Assembly (NCBI RefSeq): GCF_011297335.1
Contig: NZ_JAAOTJ010000001.1
Location: 62,001-126,000 of the forward strand
Length of the DNA: 64,000 bases
Source of the DNA: Catellatospora methionotrophica
Lineage (GTDB): Bacteria > Actinomycetota > Actinomycetes > Mycobacteriales > Micromonosporaceae
Direction: 5' to 3'
Shown: in pieces, positions 45,486 through 53,383 of the stretch
Numbering within the stretch: the first letter of the stretch is position 1
Layout: each line of letters opens with the position of its first letter
Position numbers and translations under genes: made by a program
The notes under the pieces: generated by a model
The model's database searches: none
Told to the model about the DNA's origin: nothing
What the model saw: only the letters and a program-made list of their open reading frames with translations

Positions 45486-45940
45486 TGAGCGTGTCGGCGT
45501 CCGCGCCGCCGCCGGTGGTGGACGGCGTGGATGTCGAGGCGGTGGCGGCTGCCACCCGCGCCTGCCGGGGTGTCGAGAAGTTGCTGGTGGGCCTCCCGGA
45601 GGTGGCGACCTACCTGCCGGGACGGCGCGTGCCCGGCGTTCGGGTGTCGGACACGACGGTCGAGGTGCAGCTGAGAGCGGCGTGGGCGATACCGGCGTAC
45701 GAGGTCGGCGCGGCCGTTCAAGCCGCGGTAGCGCCGCTGGCCGGTGGCCGCGCCGTGGACGTGAGGATCGCCGAGCTGGGCGACCCGCCGGCCATCACCC
45801 CGGACGGAGCAGACTCGCGGCCCACGGCCGTCGCGAGCCGACCCGGAGCACGCCTGGCGCAGGCGGCGATGGCATCAGACAAGATCCAGGGCGATCCGCT
45901 GCTGGCCGAGTTCCGCACCACCTCGGTGGCCGCACTTTAG
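45485..45940 (+). CDS. Asp23-operon-associated hypothetical protein
   Basis: 151 residues. The central ~80 residues (VPGVRVSDTTVEVQLRAAWA, IPAYEVGAAVQAAVAPLAGG) look like a degenerate Asp23-like alpha/beta unit, and the C-terminus is LLAEFRTTSVAAL. Proteins of this kind occur between Asp23 genes in actinomycete operons. No catalytic motif or membrane segment. It starts with an ATG that overlaps the previous stop (TGATG). Confidence 0.8.
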   Translation: MSVSASAPPPVVDGVDVEAVAAATRACRGVEKLLVGLPEVATYLPGRRVPGVRVSDTTVEVQLRAAWAIPAYEVGAAVQAAVAPLAGGRAVDVRIAELGDPPAITPDGADSRPTAVASRPGARLAQAAMASDKIQGDPLLAEFRTTSVAAL

Positions 45941-45949
45941 GGGTAGATC

Positions 45950-46141
45950 ATGAGCCAGAGCATGTACGGCACGGCAGTCGGCCTGGTCCTGGGCACGGTA
46001 CTCGTATTCGCGGGGTTCGGACCGATGCTGCTGGTGGCCCTGTTCGGCCTCGCCGGCTGGACCGTGGCCAAGGTCCTCGCCGGCGAACTCGATCCCACCC
46101 GATTCGGGTCCAACGTGACGCAGCGGCGGAGCCCACGATGA
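45950..46141 (+). CDS. Small integral membrane protein (DUF2273-like)
   Basis: 63 residues with one or two hydrophobic segments: YGTAVGLVLGTVLVFAGFGP and MLLVALFGLAGWTVAKVLAG, ending in the basic tail RFGSNVTQRRSPR. Small DUF2273 proteins accompany Asp23/AmaP genes and probably help membrane attachment. The ATG lies 9 bp after the previous stop, and the gene overlaps the next by 4 bases. Confidence 0.85.
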   Translation: MSQSMYGTAVGLVLGTVLVFAGFGPMLLVALFGLAGWTVAKVLAGELDPTRFGSNVTQRRSPR

Positions 46142-46566
46142 CCGCCACCACCCGGCAGCCACCCGCACCGCCGAGTCCGGCGCACGCCGACTCCGCATCG
46201 GCGGCGACCGGAGCGATACACATCAGCGAGGACGTGATCGCCAAGCTGGCGTCGCAGGCCGCCGGAGAACTGCCCGACGTGGGCGGGCCACACGGACTGG
46301 CCCGCCTGCCGGGTGCCGACATCATCGGCGGCAAGGCAGACCTCACCCGCAGGCCGAAGGCCGTCGCGCACCTCGACGGCGGCCGGGCCGATCTGGAACT
46401 GGCAGTCAGCGTGCGCTGGCCGGCCAGCCTGCCAGAGGTCACCACGACGCTGCGGGACCACGTCCGGGCCCGAGTCGAGCAGCTCACCGGGCTGCCCGTC
46501 GGAGCCGTGGACATCGAGGTCACGGACCTCCTCGCCGACAACGGCGCCGGCACCCGCGTGCACTAG
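46138..46566 (+). CDS. Asp23/Gls24 family envelope stress protein (second copy)
   Basis: 142 residues. The domain includes GAIHISEDVIAKLASQAAGE, LPDVGGPHGLARLPG, LELAVSVRWPASLPEVTTTL and HVRARVEQLTGLPVGAVDIE. It is clearly related to the first Asp23 copy but diverged, implying a heteromeric pair. The ATG 46138 overlaps the DUF2273-like stop (ATGA). Confidence 0.9.
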   Translation: MTATTRQPPAPPSPAHADSASAATGAIHISEDVIAKLASQAAGELPDVGGPHGLARLPGADIIGGKADLTRRPKAVAHLDGGRADLELAVSVRWPASLPEVTTTLRDHVRARVEQLTGLPVGAVDIEVTDLLADNGAGTRVH

Positions 46567-46581
46567 CCGAAAGGAGCCGGC

Positions 46582-47112
46582 ATGAGACGGCTCGTCAACC
46601 GCCTGCTCGCGCTGATCGCCTGCCTGGCCCTGATCACCGCCGCGACACTGGTCATCGCCGAGATCGCGGCCGCCGCACTGGGCAGGGCACCGGTGCTGGT
46701 CGACTGGCCGTCCGCCGCCGCATGGGCCGGACAGTACACCTGGGGCCAGTCCCGGACCCTGGCCGTCAGCCTGCTGCTGCTGGCAGCCGGCCTCGCGCTG
46801 GTGCTCGGGCAGCTCTGGCCATCCCGGAGCCGGCGGCTGCCGCTGAACAGCCACGACCCCGCCACCGACCTGGCGGTGACCCGCCGGACCCTGGCCCGTG
46901 ATGTCTCCTCCGCCGTCAGTGGGGTCGAAGGCGTCGAGCCCGGCCGGGTGAGGATCGGACGTTCGAGCATCGCCGTCCAGGCCACCGCCCCTGCGGCCGG
47001 CGACAGCAAGGCGCTGGCTGAGCAGGTTGAGAACGCGATAAGCGGACGTCTCGAACGGCTGCGACTGCGCCGCACCCCGCGGCTGGCGGTCAAGCTGACC
47101 CGGAGGGCCTGA
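46582..47112 (+). CDS. DUF6286-type membrane protein of the Asp23 operon
   Basis: 176 residues with two N-terminal membrane helices (LLALIACLALITAATLVIAE and LAVSLLLLAAGLALVLGQLW) and a cytoplasmic C-terminal domain (DVSSAVSGVEGVEPGRVRIG...ERLRLRRTPRLAVKLTRRA). The layout parallels that of AmaP encoded next, suggesting a second membrane anchor. AAAGGAG precedes the ATG at 46582. The stop overlaps the next ATG by one base. Confidence 0.85.
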   Translation: MRRLVNRLLALIACLALITAATLVIAEIAAAALGRAPVLVDWPSAAAWAGQYTWGQSRTLAVSLLLLAAGLALVLGQLWPSRSRRLPLNSHDPATDLAVTRRTLARDVSSAVSGVEGVEPGRVRIGRSSIAVQATAPAAGDSKALAEQVENAISGRLERLRLRRTPRLAVKLTRRA

Positions 47113-47690
47113 TGAACGTCGACCGATTCAACCGTGGCGTCCTGCTCGTGCTGGGCCTGCTGCTGCTTGCCGCCGGAGCTGCCGGGGCGCTCGCATACAC
47201 CGACGCCCTGGGCTGGTCCATGGCCGACCGCGCCGTGGCAGACAACGCGGTCAGCCGCTACGTCGCCGCCAACGGCCGGTGGTTGTGGCCCCTGGTCGCC
47301 GCGGCGGCTCTGCTCGTGCTCGTACTGGCTGTCAGATGGCTCGTCTCGGTCCTGCTGGCCACCGACCGTGCGCGCACGCTGGCGGTGCGCACCGACCGGC
47401 CGGCCGACGAACACACCACCCTGGCCGGTCCGGCGCTCGAAGCGGCGGTACGCGACCAGATCGAGGGCTATCGGGGCGTCGCCTCGGCGAGGGTTCGCCT
47501 CACCGGCAAGCCGCGACAACCGACGATGGCGATTGACGTGCACACCTCGACGCAAGCCGGTGAGCTCGCCGAACTGTGTCAGCGAATCCAGCAAGGGGTC
47601 CTGGCGGATGCGCGTCGCGTACTGGACCGCCCCGACCTGCCTGTCCGGCTCGACGTCGATGCCACAGGGGCCGGTCCACGGGTCGCCTAG
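47112..47690 (+). CDS. amaP: Alkaline shock response membrane anchor protein AmaP
   Basis: 192 residues. Two membrane helices (GVLLVLGLLLLAAGAAGALA and WLWPLVAAAALLVLVLAVRW) are followed by a soluble domain with AAVRDQIEGYRGVASARVRL. AmaP recruits Asp23 filaments to the membrane in Firmicutes. It is the last gene of the six-gene operon and is followed by a strong hairpin. Confidence 0.87.
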   Translation: MNVDRFNRGVLLVLGLLLLAAGAAGALAYTDALGWSMADRAVADNAVSRYVAANGRWLWPLVAAAALLVLVLAVRWLVSVLLATDRARTLAVRTDRPADEHTTLAGPALEAAVRDQIEGYRGVASARVRLTGKPRQPTMAIDVHTSTQAGELAELCQRIQQGVLADARRVLDRPDLPVRLDVDATGAGPRVA

Positions 47691-47704
47691 CACCCGCCCG
47701 CTTC

Positions 47705-47745
47705 GTGAAGGCCCGGTACGGCACAGCGCCGCACCGGGCCTTCAC
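47705..47745. terminator. Hairpin terminator of the Asp23/AmaP operon
   Basis: GTGAAGGCCCGGTACGGC (47705-47722) pairs with GCCGCACCGGGCCTTCAC (47728-47745) with one mismatch and a 5-base loop, starting 15 bp after the amaP stop. Confidence 0.85.
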
Positions 47746-47782
47746 CGCACCGTACGTAGCCCACCGGTCGGTCAGGACGCCG

Positions 47783-47836
47783 TGCCATCCGTCAGCCATC
47801 GCGATGCCATCCGCCGACCATCATCGTGCCATTGAT
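47783..47836 (+). promoter_or_regulatory. Phased 11-bp direct-repeat array (PHO-box-like)
   Basis: CCAT occurs at 47785, 47796, 47807, 47818 and 47829, exactly 11 bp apart. The stronger TGCCAT form recurs every 22 bp (47783, 47805, 47827). TAATCT (47843-47848) behind it could be the -10 of the PhoX-like gene. Streptomyces PhoP binds 11-bp direct repeats containing TCAYYYG-like cores, and units such as TGCCATCCGCC approach that form. The periodicity is seen directly; PhoP binding is inference. Confidence 0.55.
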
Positions 47837-47882
47837 GATTGTTAATCTCTTGCCGGTCGTCGTCCGGTGAGGAGGGTTCGTG

Positions 47883-49337
47883 GTGAGCTTCGACAGGCGC
47901 ACACTGCTGCGCGGTGCCGCGCTGGCCGGCGCGGGGATGGCCGCCGGGCCGTTCGCCGGATTCGCCGCCAGGGCCGGGGCGAGCCCCGCACCGCAGGTGG
48001 AACTCGTGCCGATCGCCGACGAGCGCGACGGCGCGGTCCGGCTATGGCTGCCCGACGGCTTCGGCTACCGGTCCTTCCACGACACCGAGACCCCCGTGAT
48101 CCTCGACGACGGCGCGACGCTGCCCGGACGGCACGACGGCATGGGCGCCTTCCGCGGCCGGCACGGCAATTACCTGCTGGTACGCAACCACGAGATGAAC
48201 ACGATCGGCACCGCGTTCGGACCGGCCGGCACCGTCTACGATCCGGCGGCCGGCGGCGGCACCACCACCGTGGAGGTGACCCGGCACGGGGCCGTCGTCG
48301 GGGCGCGCACCAGTCTCAGCGGCACGCTGAACAACTGCTCGGGCGGCATCATGCCGTGGGGATCGTGGATCACCTGCGAGGAGACCGTCAACGGCCCGGA
48401 CGTCGGCCCGGACTTCACCGGCACGCCCAACATCGCGCTGCAGCGCAGGCACGGGTTCGTCTTCGAGGTCCCGCTGCGCGGCGCCGTCGACCCGCAGCCC
48501 ATCACGGCCGCCGGCCGGTTCGCGCACGAGTCGGTCGCCTACGACCCGCGCCACGGCGTGCTCTACCTGACCGAGGACAACTTCGGCTACGCCAGCGGCT
48601 TCTACCGCTACCTGCCCCCACGCCATGCGAAGGGCGGTGGGCGCATCGCCGACGGCGGACGCCTGCAGGCGCTGGCGGTGCGCGGCCGACCGCAGCACAA
48701 CCTGGCGGCGGAGCAGCAGACGGGCGCGACCTTCCCGGTGGAGTGGGTCGACATCGACGATCCCGCGCCGACCTTCCCGTATACCCCCGGCGTCTCCGCG
48801 CCGACCAGCAACGACACGGCGCTGAGCTACGTCGCCGCGCAGGGCTGGGCCGGGGGCGCGGCCTGGTTCTCCCGGCTGGAAGGTTCCGCCTACGACCGGG
48901 GCGTCGTCCACTTCACCTCCACGCAGGGCGGCGGCGCGCCGGAGGCAGGGCCCGGCCCGATCGCCGACGGGTTCGGCAACGGGCACGGCCAGATCTGGGC
49001 GTACGACATCGACGCTCAGGTCCTGCGGTTGACCTACCAGTCCCCCGGCCCGGACACCCTGGACTTCCCCGACAACGTGACGACCAGCCCGCGGGGCACC
49101 CTCGTGGTGTGCGAGGACAGCACCGGCGACAACTACCTGCGCGGCCTGACCAGGCACGGCCAGCTGTTCGACATCGGCCTCAACCGGCTGGTCGGCGGCA
49201 ACGGCGCGCCCCGCTACGGCGACGAGTTCGCGGGGGCGACGTTCAGCCCCGACGGGCACACGCTGTTCGTCAACATCCAGGCCACGAAGGGCATGACGTT
49301 CGCGATCTGGGGCCCGTGGCGCCGGATCGGCGTCTGA
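47883..49337 (+). CDS. Tat-exported DUF839/PhoX-like protein
   Basis: 484 residues. A Tat signal (FDRRTLLRGAALAGAGMAAG) is followed by the DUF839/PhoX-like propeller: HDGMGAFRGRHGNYLLVRNHE, LNNCSGGIMPWGSWITCEE, GRFAHESVAYDPRHGVLYLT and EDSTGDNYLRGLT with FSPDGHTLFVNIQ near the end. PhoX enzymes are Ca/Fe-dependent secreted alkaline phosphatases; NHE, TCEE and HES-type ligand residues are present here. GTG 47883 is favoured by GGAGGG 6 bp upstream; GTG 47880 is one codon earlier. The phased repeats upstream suggest phosphate control. Confidence 0.88.
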   Translation: MSFDRRTLLRGAALAGAGMAAGPFAGFAARAGASPAPQVELVPIADERDGAVRLWLPDGFGYRSFHDTETPVILDDGATLPGRHDGMGAFRGRHGNYLLVRNHEMNTIGTAFGPAGTVYDPAAGGGTTTVEVTRHGAVVGARTSLSGTLNNCSGGIMPWGSWITCEETVNGPDVGPDFTGTPNIALQRRHGFVFEVPLRGAVDPQPITAAGRFAHESVAYDPRHGVLYLTEDNFGYASGFYRYLPPRHAKGGGRIADGGRLQALAVRGRPQHNLAAEQQTGATFPVEWVDIDDPAPTFPYTPGVSAPTSNDTALSYVAAQGWAGGAAWFSRLEGSAYDRGVVHFTSTQGGGAPEAGPGPIADGFGNGHGQIWAYDIDAQVLRLTYQSPGPDTLDFPDNVTTSPRGTLVVCEDSTGDNYLRGLTRHGQLFDIGLNRLVGGNGAPRYGDEFAGATFSPDGHTLFVNIQATKGMTFAIWGPWRRIGV

Positions 49338-49349
49338 GGTGCCGGGCCG

Positions 49350-50189
49350 ATGACCGGGAAGCTGCGCGGCCTGCACTCGTACTGGCACGTGCCCGGCGAG
49401 CGCCCGCTGCCGTACCGGCGGCTGGCGCTGCCGACGTGGCTGCTGGGCGTGCTGTCGTGGCAGCGCCACGCCGGGCCGATCGACCTGCTGGCCGACCAGC
49501 CGACAGCCGACTGGCTGGACGCGCTGGGCCTGCTCGACGGCTACGACCGGGTCGAGGTGTTCGACGCCACCGAGTTCGACGGCCGCTACCGCCGGGCGGA
49601 GTGCTTCGCGCTGCCGAAGCTGCTGGGCATGGCGCGCCATCCCGGTTCGGTGCTGGTCGACACGGACGCCTTTCTGCTCGGCGAGCTGCGCCTGGAGGGG
49701 ACGGGCAGCCACTTCGCGCACCTGGAACGCGGTGACGCGCCGTTCTACGCCCGGCTGCACGAGGTCGCGAACCCGGCCGGGGTGAGCCTGCCGCCGTCGC
49801 TGCCGTACGTGGGCAACACGGCGCTGTTCCGGGCCGCCGACGCGGACCTGGCGCGGCGTATCAGCGCGGCGGGGCTGGCGTTCCTCGACGGCAACCCGGG
49901 CACGCCCGGCCGCGACGCCGCGCTGCACATGACGGTCGCGGAGCAGGTCCTGGCCACGCACCTGACGGCCGAGGCCGGGCACGAGGTCGTCAACGTGTTC
50001 GGCGCGCTGTGGTCGCCGCACGACCGGCACTGGGAGGTCGGCCCGCCCGCCTTCGGGCACCTGTGGCATCTGAAGCGCTACCACCAGCCCGGCGGCCTCG
50101 CCGCGGCGTACGCGCGGGTCAGCCGCATCCTGCGCGACGAGTACGGCGTCGGCGAGGCGCGCCTGCGGGAGCTGGTCGCGGACCTGTGA
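49350..50189 (+). CDS. Glycosyltransferase-like protein (DUF6734-type, DxD motif)
   Basis: 279 residues. A GT-A-like core is suggested by FALPKLLGMARHPGSVLVDT and DTDAFLLGEL (DxD), then SHFAHLERGDAPFYA, SLPYVGNTALFRAADADLAR and FGHLWHLKRYHQ with a late His. It resembles proteins annotated DUF6734 and GT32/capsular-type transferases, but I cannot assign a family firmly. It starts 12 bp after the PhoX-like gene yet belongs functionally with the downstream cluster, 72 bp before the first ligase. Confidence 0.65.
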   Translation: MTGKLRGLHSYWHVPGERPLPYRRLALPTWLLGVLSWQRHAGPIDLLADQPTADWLDALGLLDGYDRVEVFDATEFDGRYRRAECFALPKLLGMARHPGSVLVDTDAFLLGELRLEGTGSHFAHLERGDAPFYARLHEVANPAGVSLPPSLPYVGNTALFRAADADLARRISAAGLAFLDGNPGTPGRDAALHMTVAEQVLATHLTAEAGHEVVNVFGALWSPHDRHWEVGPPAFGHLWHLKRYHQPGGLAAAYARVSRILRDEYGVGEARLRELVADL

Positions 50190-50261
50190 CCGGCCGCGGC
50201 GGCGACCTGCCGTCGCGCACGACTCAGGGGCCTGGTGCCCTGGAAGGTGAGGTGGCGGCAG

Positions 50262-51671
50262 ATGGCCGACATCGTGCAGGCGGTGCTGGCGCACCGGTCG
50301 GACCGGCGTCCCGCCATCGTCGGTGACGACCGCTCGACGTCGTACGCCGAGCTGGTGGAGCTGATCCGGCGGCTGTCGGGGGGTCTGCGGCGGCACTTCC
50401 CGCAGGGGCAGGACGTGTGCCTGGTCGTGTCCCACCCGGGCCTGGAGGAGTCGCTGGCGCTGACCCTGGCGGGATGGTCGCTCGGGCTGCGGGTGGCGGT
50501 GCTGCCGCCGTATCTGAAGGCCAGGGAGCTGGACCACGTGCTGGCCGAGTGCAGCCCGGTGGTGACCGTGTCGGACGTGACGCCGGACGCGCCGGGGTCG
50601 GTGTCGTTCGCGACGCTGCTGGACGGCCCGGCCGCCGAGCCGGGCACGGCGGCGGCGCACGCCTGGCTGCAGACGTTCACCAGCGGCACGACGGGGCGCT
50701 CCAAGTGCGTCGACCGGCAGGTGGGCCGCCTCAGCGACGACATCGAACAGCTGGCCCTGGCGATCGGGCTCAGCCCCGATGACCGGGTGACGGCGATGAC
50801 GACGGCGCTGTCGACGACCTCCGTGCTGCCCGCGCTGTATGCCGGTGCGACGGTTGCCACCGTCGCGCTGCAGTCGGGTCGCCAGTTCTGGCAGGCCATC
50901 GACGACCAGGAGATCACGGTCGTGTCGGGCACCCCCTACGCGTACGAGTTCGCGGTACGCAAGGCGCCCGAGGCCGAGCGGCTCAAGCGGGTGCGGATGG
51001 CGCTGACGACCTCGGCGCGGCTGCGGCCGTCGACGGCCCGGCAGTTCATGCGCGACACGGGCATCGCCGTACGCAACATCATGTGCAGCAGCGAGTCGGG
51101 CCACGTGGCCTACAACGACAGCGACGACGCGGACCTGCTCGCGACGTCGGTGGGGCGGCCGTTGCCGGGGGTCGACGTGCAGATCCGCGACGCGGACGGG
51201 CGGGTGCTGCCCGCGGGCGAGGCGGGCCGGATCTGCGTGCGCAGCCCGTACACGGCGACCCGCTACCGCAACCGGCCCGACGCGACGGCCGAGACGTTCC
51301 AGGGCGACTGGGTGGTCAGCACCGACGTCGGCTTCCTCGATCCGCGCGGCTTCCTGCACCTGACCGGCCGGGACGACCACAAGATCCATTTCGGGGCGGC
51401 GAAGCTCGACCCGCAGGAGCTGGAGGACGTGCTGCTGCGCCACCCGGCGGTCCGCGACGCCGTGGTGTCGGGCGAGGCCCACGACCGGCTCGGCCAGATC
51501 CCGGTCGCGCGGGTCGTCGCCGACGGGCCGGCCACCGCCGCGGAGCTGCTGGCGTACTGCCGGGAACAGCTCAGTGCCACGAAGGTGCCGCAGCGGGTCG
51601 AGTTCGTCGACAGCATCGCCAAGGACTTCAAAGGCCAGCCGGTACGGCCCCGGGCCGTCCGCTTCGACTGA
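50262..51671 (+). CDS. AMP-dependent acyl/aryl ligase with altered A10 motif
   Basis: 469 residues, ANL superfamily. P-loop-like A3 motif TFTSGTTGRSKCV, A5 MCSSESGHVAYN, A7 STDVGFLD and A8 LTGRDDHKIHFGAAKLDPQE are present. At A10, where the catalytic Lys normally follows TG, this protein has AKDFKGQPVRP, so Gln occupies the Lys position (Lys two residues earlier). Adenylation may be weak or lost, or the Lys at the shifted position may substitute. It is the first ligase of the cluster; an ACP gene follows 28 bp downstream. ATG 50262 is preferred; GTG 50235 is upstream in frame. Confidence 0.85.
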   Translation: MADIVQAVLAHRSDRRPAIVGDDRSTSYAELVELIRRLSGGLRRHFPQGQDVCLVVSHPGLEESLALTLAGWSLGLRVAVLPPYLKARELDHVLAECSPVVTVSDVTPDAPGSVSFATLLDGPAAEPGTAAAHAWLQTFTSGTTGRSKCVDRQVGRLSDDIEQLALAIGLSPDDRVTAMTTALSTTSVLPALYAGATVATVALQSGRQFWQAIDDQEITVVSGTPYAYEFAVRKAPEAERLKRVRMALTTSARLRPSTARQFMRDTGIAVRNIMCSSESGHVAYNDSDDADLLATSVGRPLPGVDVQIRDADGRVLPAGEAGRICVRSPYTATRYRNRPDATAETFQGDWVVSTDVGFLDPRGFLHLTGRDDHKIHFGAAKLDPQELEDVLLRHPAVRDAVVSGEAHDRLGQIPVARVVADGPATAAELLAYCREQLSATKVPQRVEFVDSIAKDFKGQPVRPRAVRFD

Positions 51672-51699
51672 CGTGCCGAACCAGACAGGGAGCCACCAC

Positions 51700-51969
51700 A
51701 TGAGCACACCCATCACGGGCGAGCAGGCGATCCGGGACCGGATCCGCGCGGTCGTCGAACGGATCCTCGGCCACCCCCTCGAACCCGGCGCCGACGAGCT
51801 GACCGACCTGGACTCGCTGCAGGTGCTGGAGCTGATGGTCTCGCTGGAGGAGGAGTTCGACATCGACTCCGACCGCATCATCGAGACCCAGACCGACTGG
51901 TGGACGTCCCTGGACGGCCTGGTCGCCTCCGTGGGCAGGCTCAGCGACCCGGCGACGGAGCAGGCGTAG
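51700..51969 (+). CDS. Acyl carrier protein
   Basis: 89 residues, acidic. The phosphopantetheine-attachment motif is LTDLDSLQVLELMVSLEEEF, with Ser in DSLQ. The third helix region DIDSDRIIETQTDWWTSLDG completes the fold. It should be the covalent tether for the product intermediates. It lies between the two ligase genes, so one or both probably load it. ATG 51700 follows AGGGAG. Confidence 0.92.
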   Translation: MSTPITGEQAIRDRIRAVVERILGHPLEPGADELTDLDSLQVLELMVSLEEEFDIDSDRIIETQTDWWTSLDGLVASVGRLSDPATEQA

Positions 51970-51973
51970 CGCC

Positions 51974-53383
51974 ATGGCCACCCCGACCCTGCTCGACCTC
52001 GCGCGCGCCAGCACCGGCACCGTGGTCGTCGACGGCGCCCGGCTCGCCGCCGCCGACCTGGTCGCCGCCGCCCGCCCGGCCGCCGCGGCGCTGCACGAGC
52101 GCGGGGTGCGACCCGGCGACGGCGTGCTGCTGGTCGACGACGGCGGCGGCGCGGACCTGCTGGCCGCGATGCTCGGCGTCTGGTGGGTCGGGGGCCGGGC
52201 GGCGGTGCTGCCGGCCGGGGCGCCGGCCGTGCACCGGGCCGCGGTGCTGCGCCAGACAGGGGCGGTGCTGACCGTGTCCGCCGACGCCGGGCCGGGGCAG
52301 GCCGCCTACGCCGATCTGCTCGCGCACCCGGGCCGAGCCGTGGCGCAGGTGTGCGACCCGCAGGACGCCGCGCTGGACGTCTTCTCCTCCGGCACCACCG
52401 GGCAGGCCAAGTGCGTCAGCTTCAGCCACGGGGCGCTGTGGCGCAACGTGCAGGCGTACGCCGACCGGCTCGGCCTGTCCGGCCGGGACGTGCTCTACTC
52501 CCCGCTGCCGCTGTCGCTGGCCGGGGTGCTGGGCATGGTGCTGCTGCCGGGCCTGCTGGCCGGGGCGAGCGTGCACCTGGGCCGCCTGGGCGGCGCGCAG
52601 GCCGCGTGGGCGGGGCGGCAGCTGGACGCCGCCGAGCCGACGCTGCTCTACGGCGTGCCGTACACCTTCGAGATCCTCGCCCGGCAGCGCGCCCCGCGCC
52701 GCACCGCGGCTCTGCGCTGGGCCGTGTGCAGCTCCGCGCCGCTGCCCGCCGCGACGTTCGACCGGGTGCACGCCCACCTGGGCGTGCCGCCCCGCAGCTC
52801 GTACTGCCTCGTCGAGGCGGGCACGGTCACCGTCAACACCTCCGCCGACCTCGACGAGCTGCGCCACACCGTCGGCGGCGTGCTGGACGGGGTCGAGCTG
52901 ACGCTCGAACCGGCGGCCGACGGTGCCGGCCGGATCGTCATCGGGGGGACCAGCTGCGGCTCCGGCTACCGCCACGACGGCGAGCTGCGGCCGTTTCCCG
53001 GCGGCGCGGTGCGCACCAACGACCTGGGCCGCCTGGCAGGCGGGCAGCTCGTCGTCACCGGCCGCGTCGACGAGGTGATCCAGGTCGCGGGCCAGTCCGT
53101 CGACCTCGCGCACCTGTCGCGGGTGCTGGCCGACTGCCCCGGCCTGGGCGACCACGCCGTGGTCGTCGACCAGCACGAGCAGCTCGGCACCGTGCCGGTG
53201 CTGCTCGTCGAGACCGGCTCGACGACCGCGTCGGCGGCGGAGCTGCTGGCCTTCTGCCGGGCGCGGCTGCGCGCCGTCGAGGTGCCCCGGCAGGTCCGCT
53301 TCGTCGACACCATCGCCCGCACCGCCACCGGCAAGGTGCCGCTGGCCGGCGCGGGACCCCAGCGAGAGGGAGCAGGCAGCTGA
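51974..53383 (+). CDS. AMP-dependent acyl ligase (second, canonical motifs)
   Basis: 469 residues, ANL superfamily. A3 is FSSGTTGQAKCVSFSHGAL, A5 SYCLVEAGTV, A7 RTNDLGRL, A8 VVTGRVDEVIQVAGQSVDLA and A10 IARTATGKVPL with the catalytic Lys. So this one should be an active carboxylate-AMP ligase, likely the loader of the ACP encoded 4 bp upstream. It shares the length and fold of the first ligase but is diverged from it. The stop overlaps a CTG start of the next gene (CTGA). Confidence 0.88.
   Translation: MATPTLLDLARASTGTVVVDGARLAAADLVAAARPAAAALHERGVRPGDGVLLVDDGGGADLLAAMLGVWWVGGRAAVLPAGAPAVHRAAVLRQTGAVLTVSADAGPGQAAYADLLAHPGRAVAQVCDPQDAALDVFSSGTTGQAKCVSFSHGALWRNVQAYADRLGLSGRDVLYSPLPLSLAGVLGMVLLPGLLAGASVHLGRLGGAQAAWAGRQLDAAEPTLLYGVPYTFEILARQRAPRRTAALRWAVCSSAPLPAATFDRVHAHLGVPPRSSYCLVEAGTVTVNTSADLDELRHTVGGVLDGVELTLEPAADGAGRIVIGGTSCGSGYRHDGELRPFPGGAVRTNDLGRLAGGQLVVTGRVDEVIQVAGQSVDLAHLSRVLADCPGLGDHAVVVDQHEQLGTVPVLLVETGSTTASAAELLAFCRARLRAVEVPRQVRFVDTIARTATGKVPLAGAGPQREGAGS

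Noticed and set aside
47783-47836. CRISPR-like array
   Set aside because: The repeats are only 4-6 bases at 11-bp spacing; there are no spacers or cas genes.
48042-51881. A 1279-codon minus-strand open frame
   Set aside because: It is antisense to the PhoX-like, glycosyltransferase-like and first ligase genes, all of which have clear family motifs.
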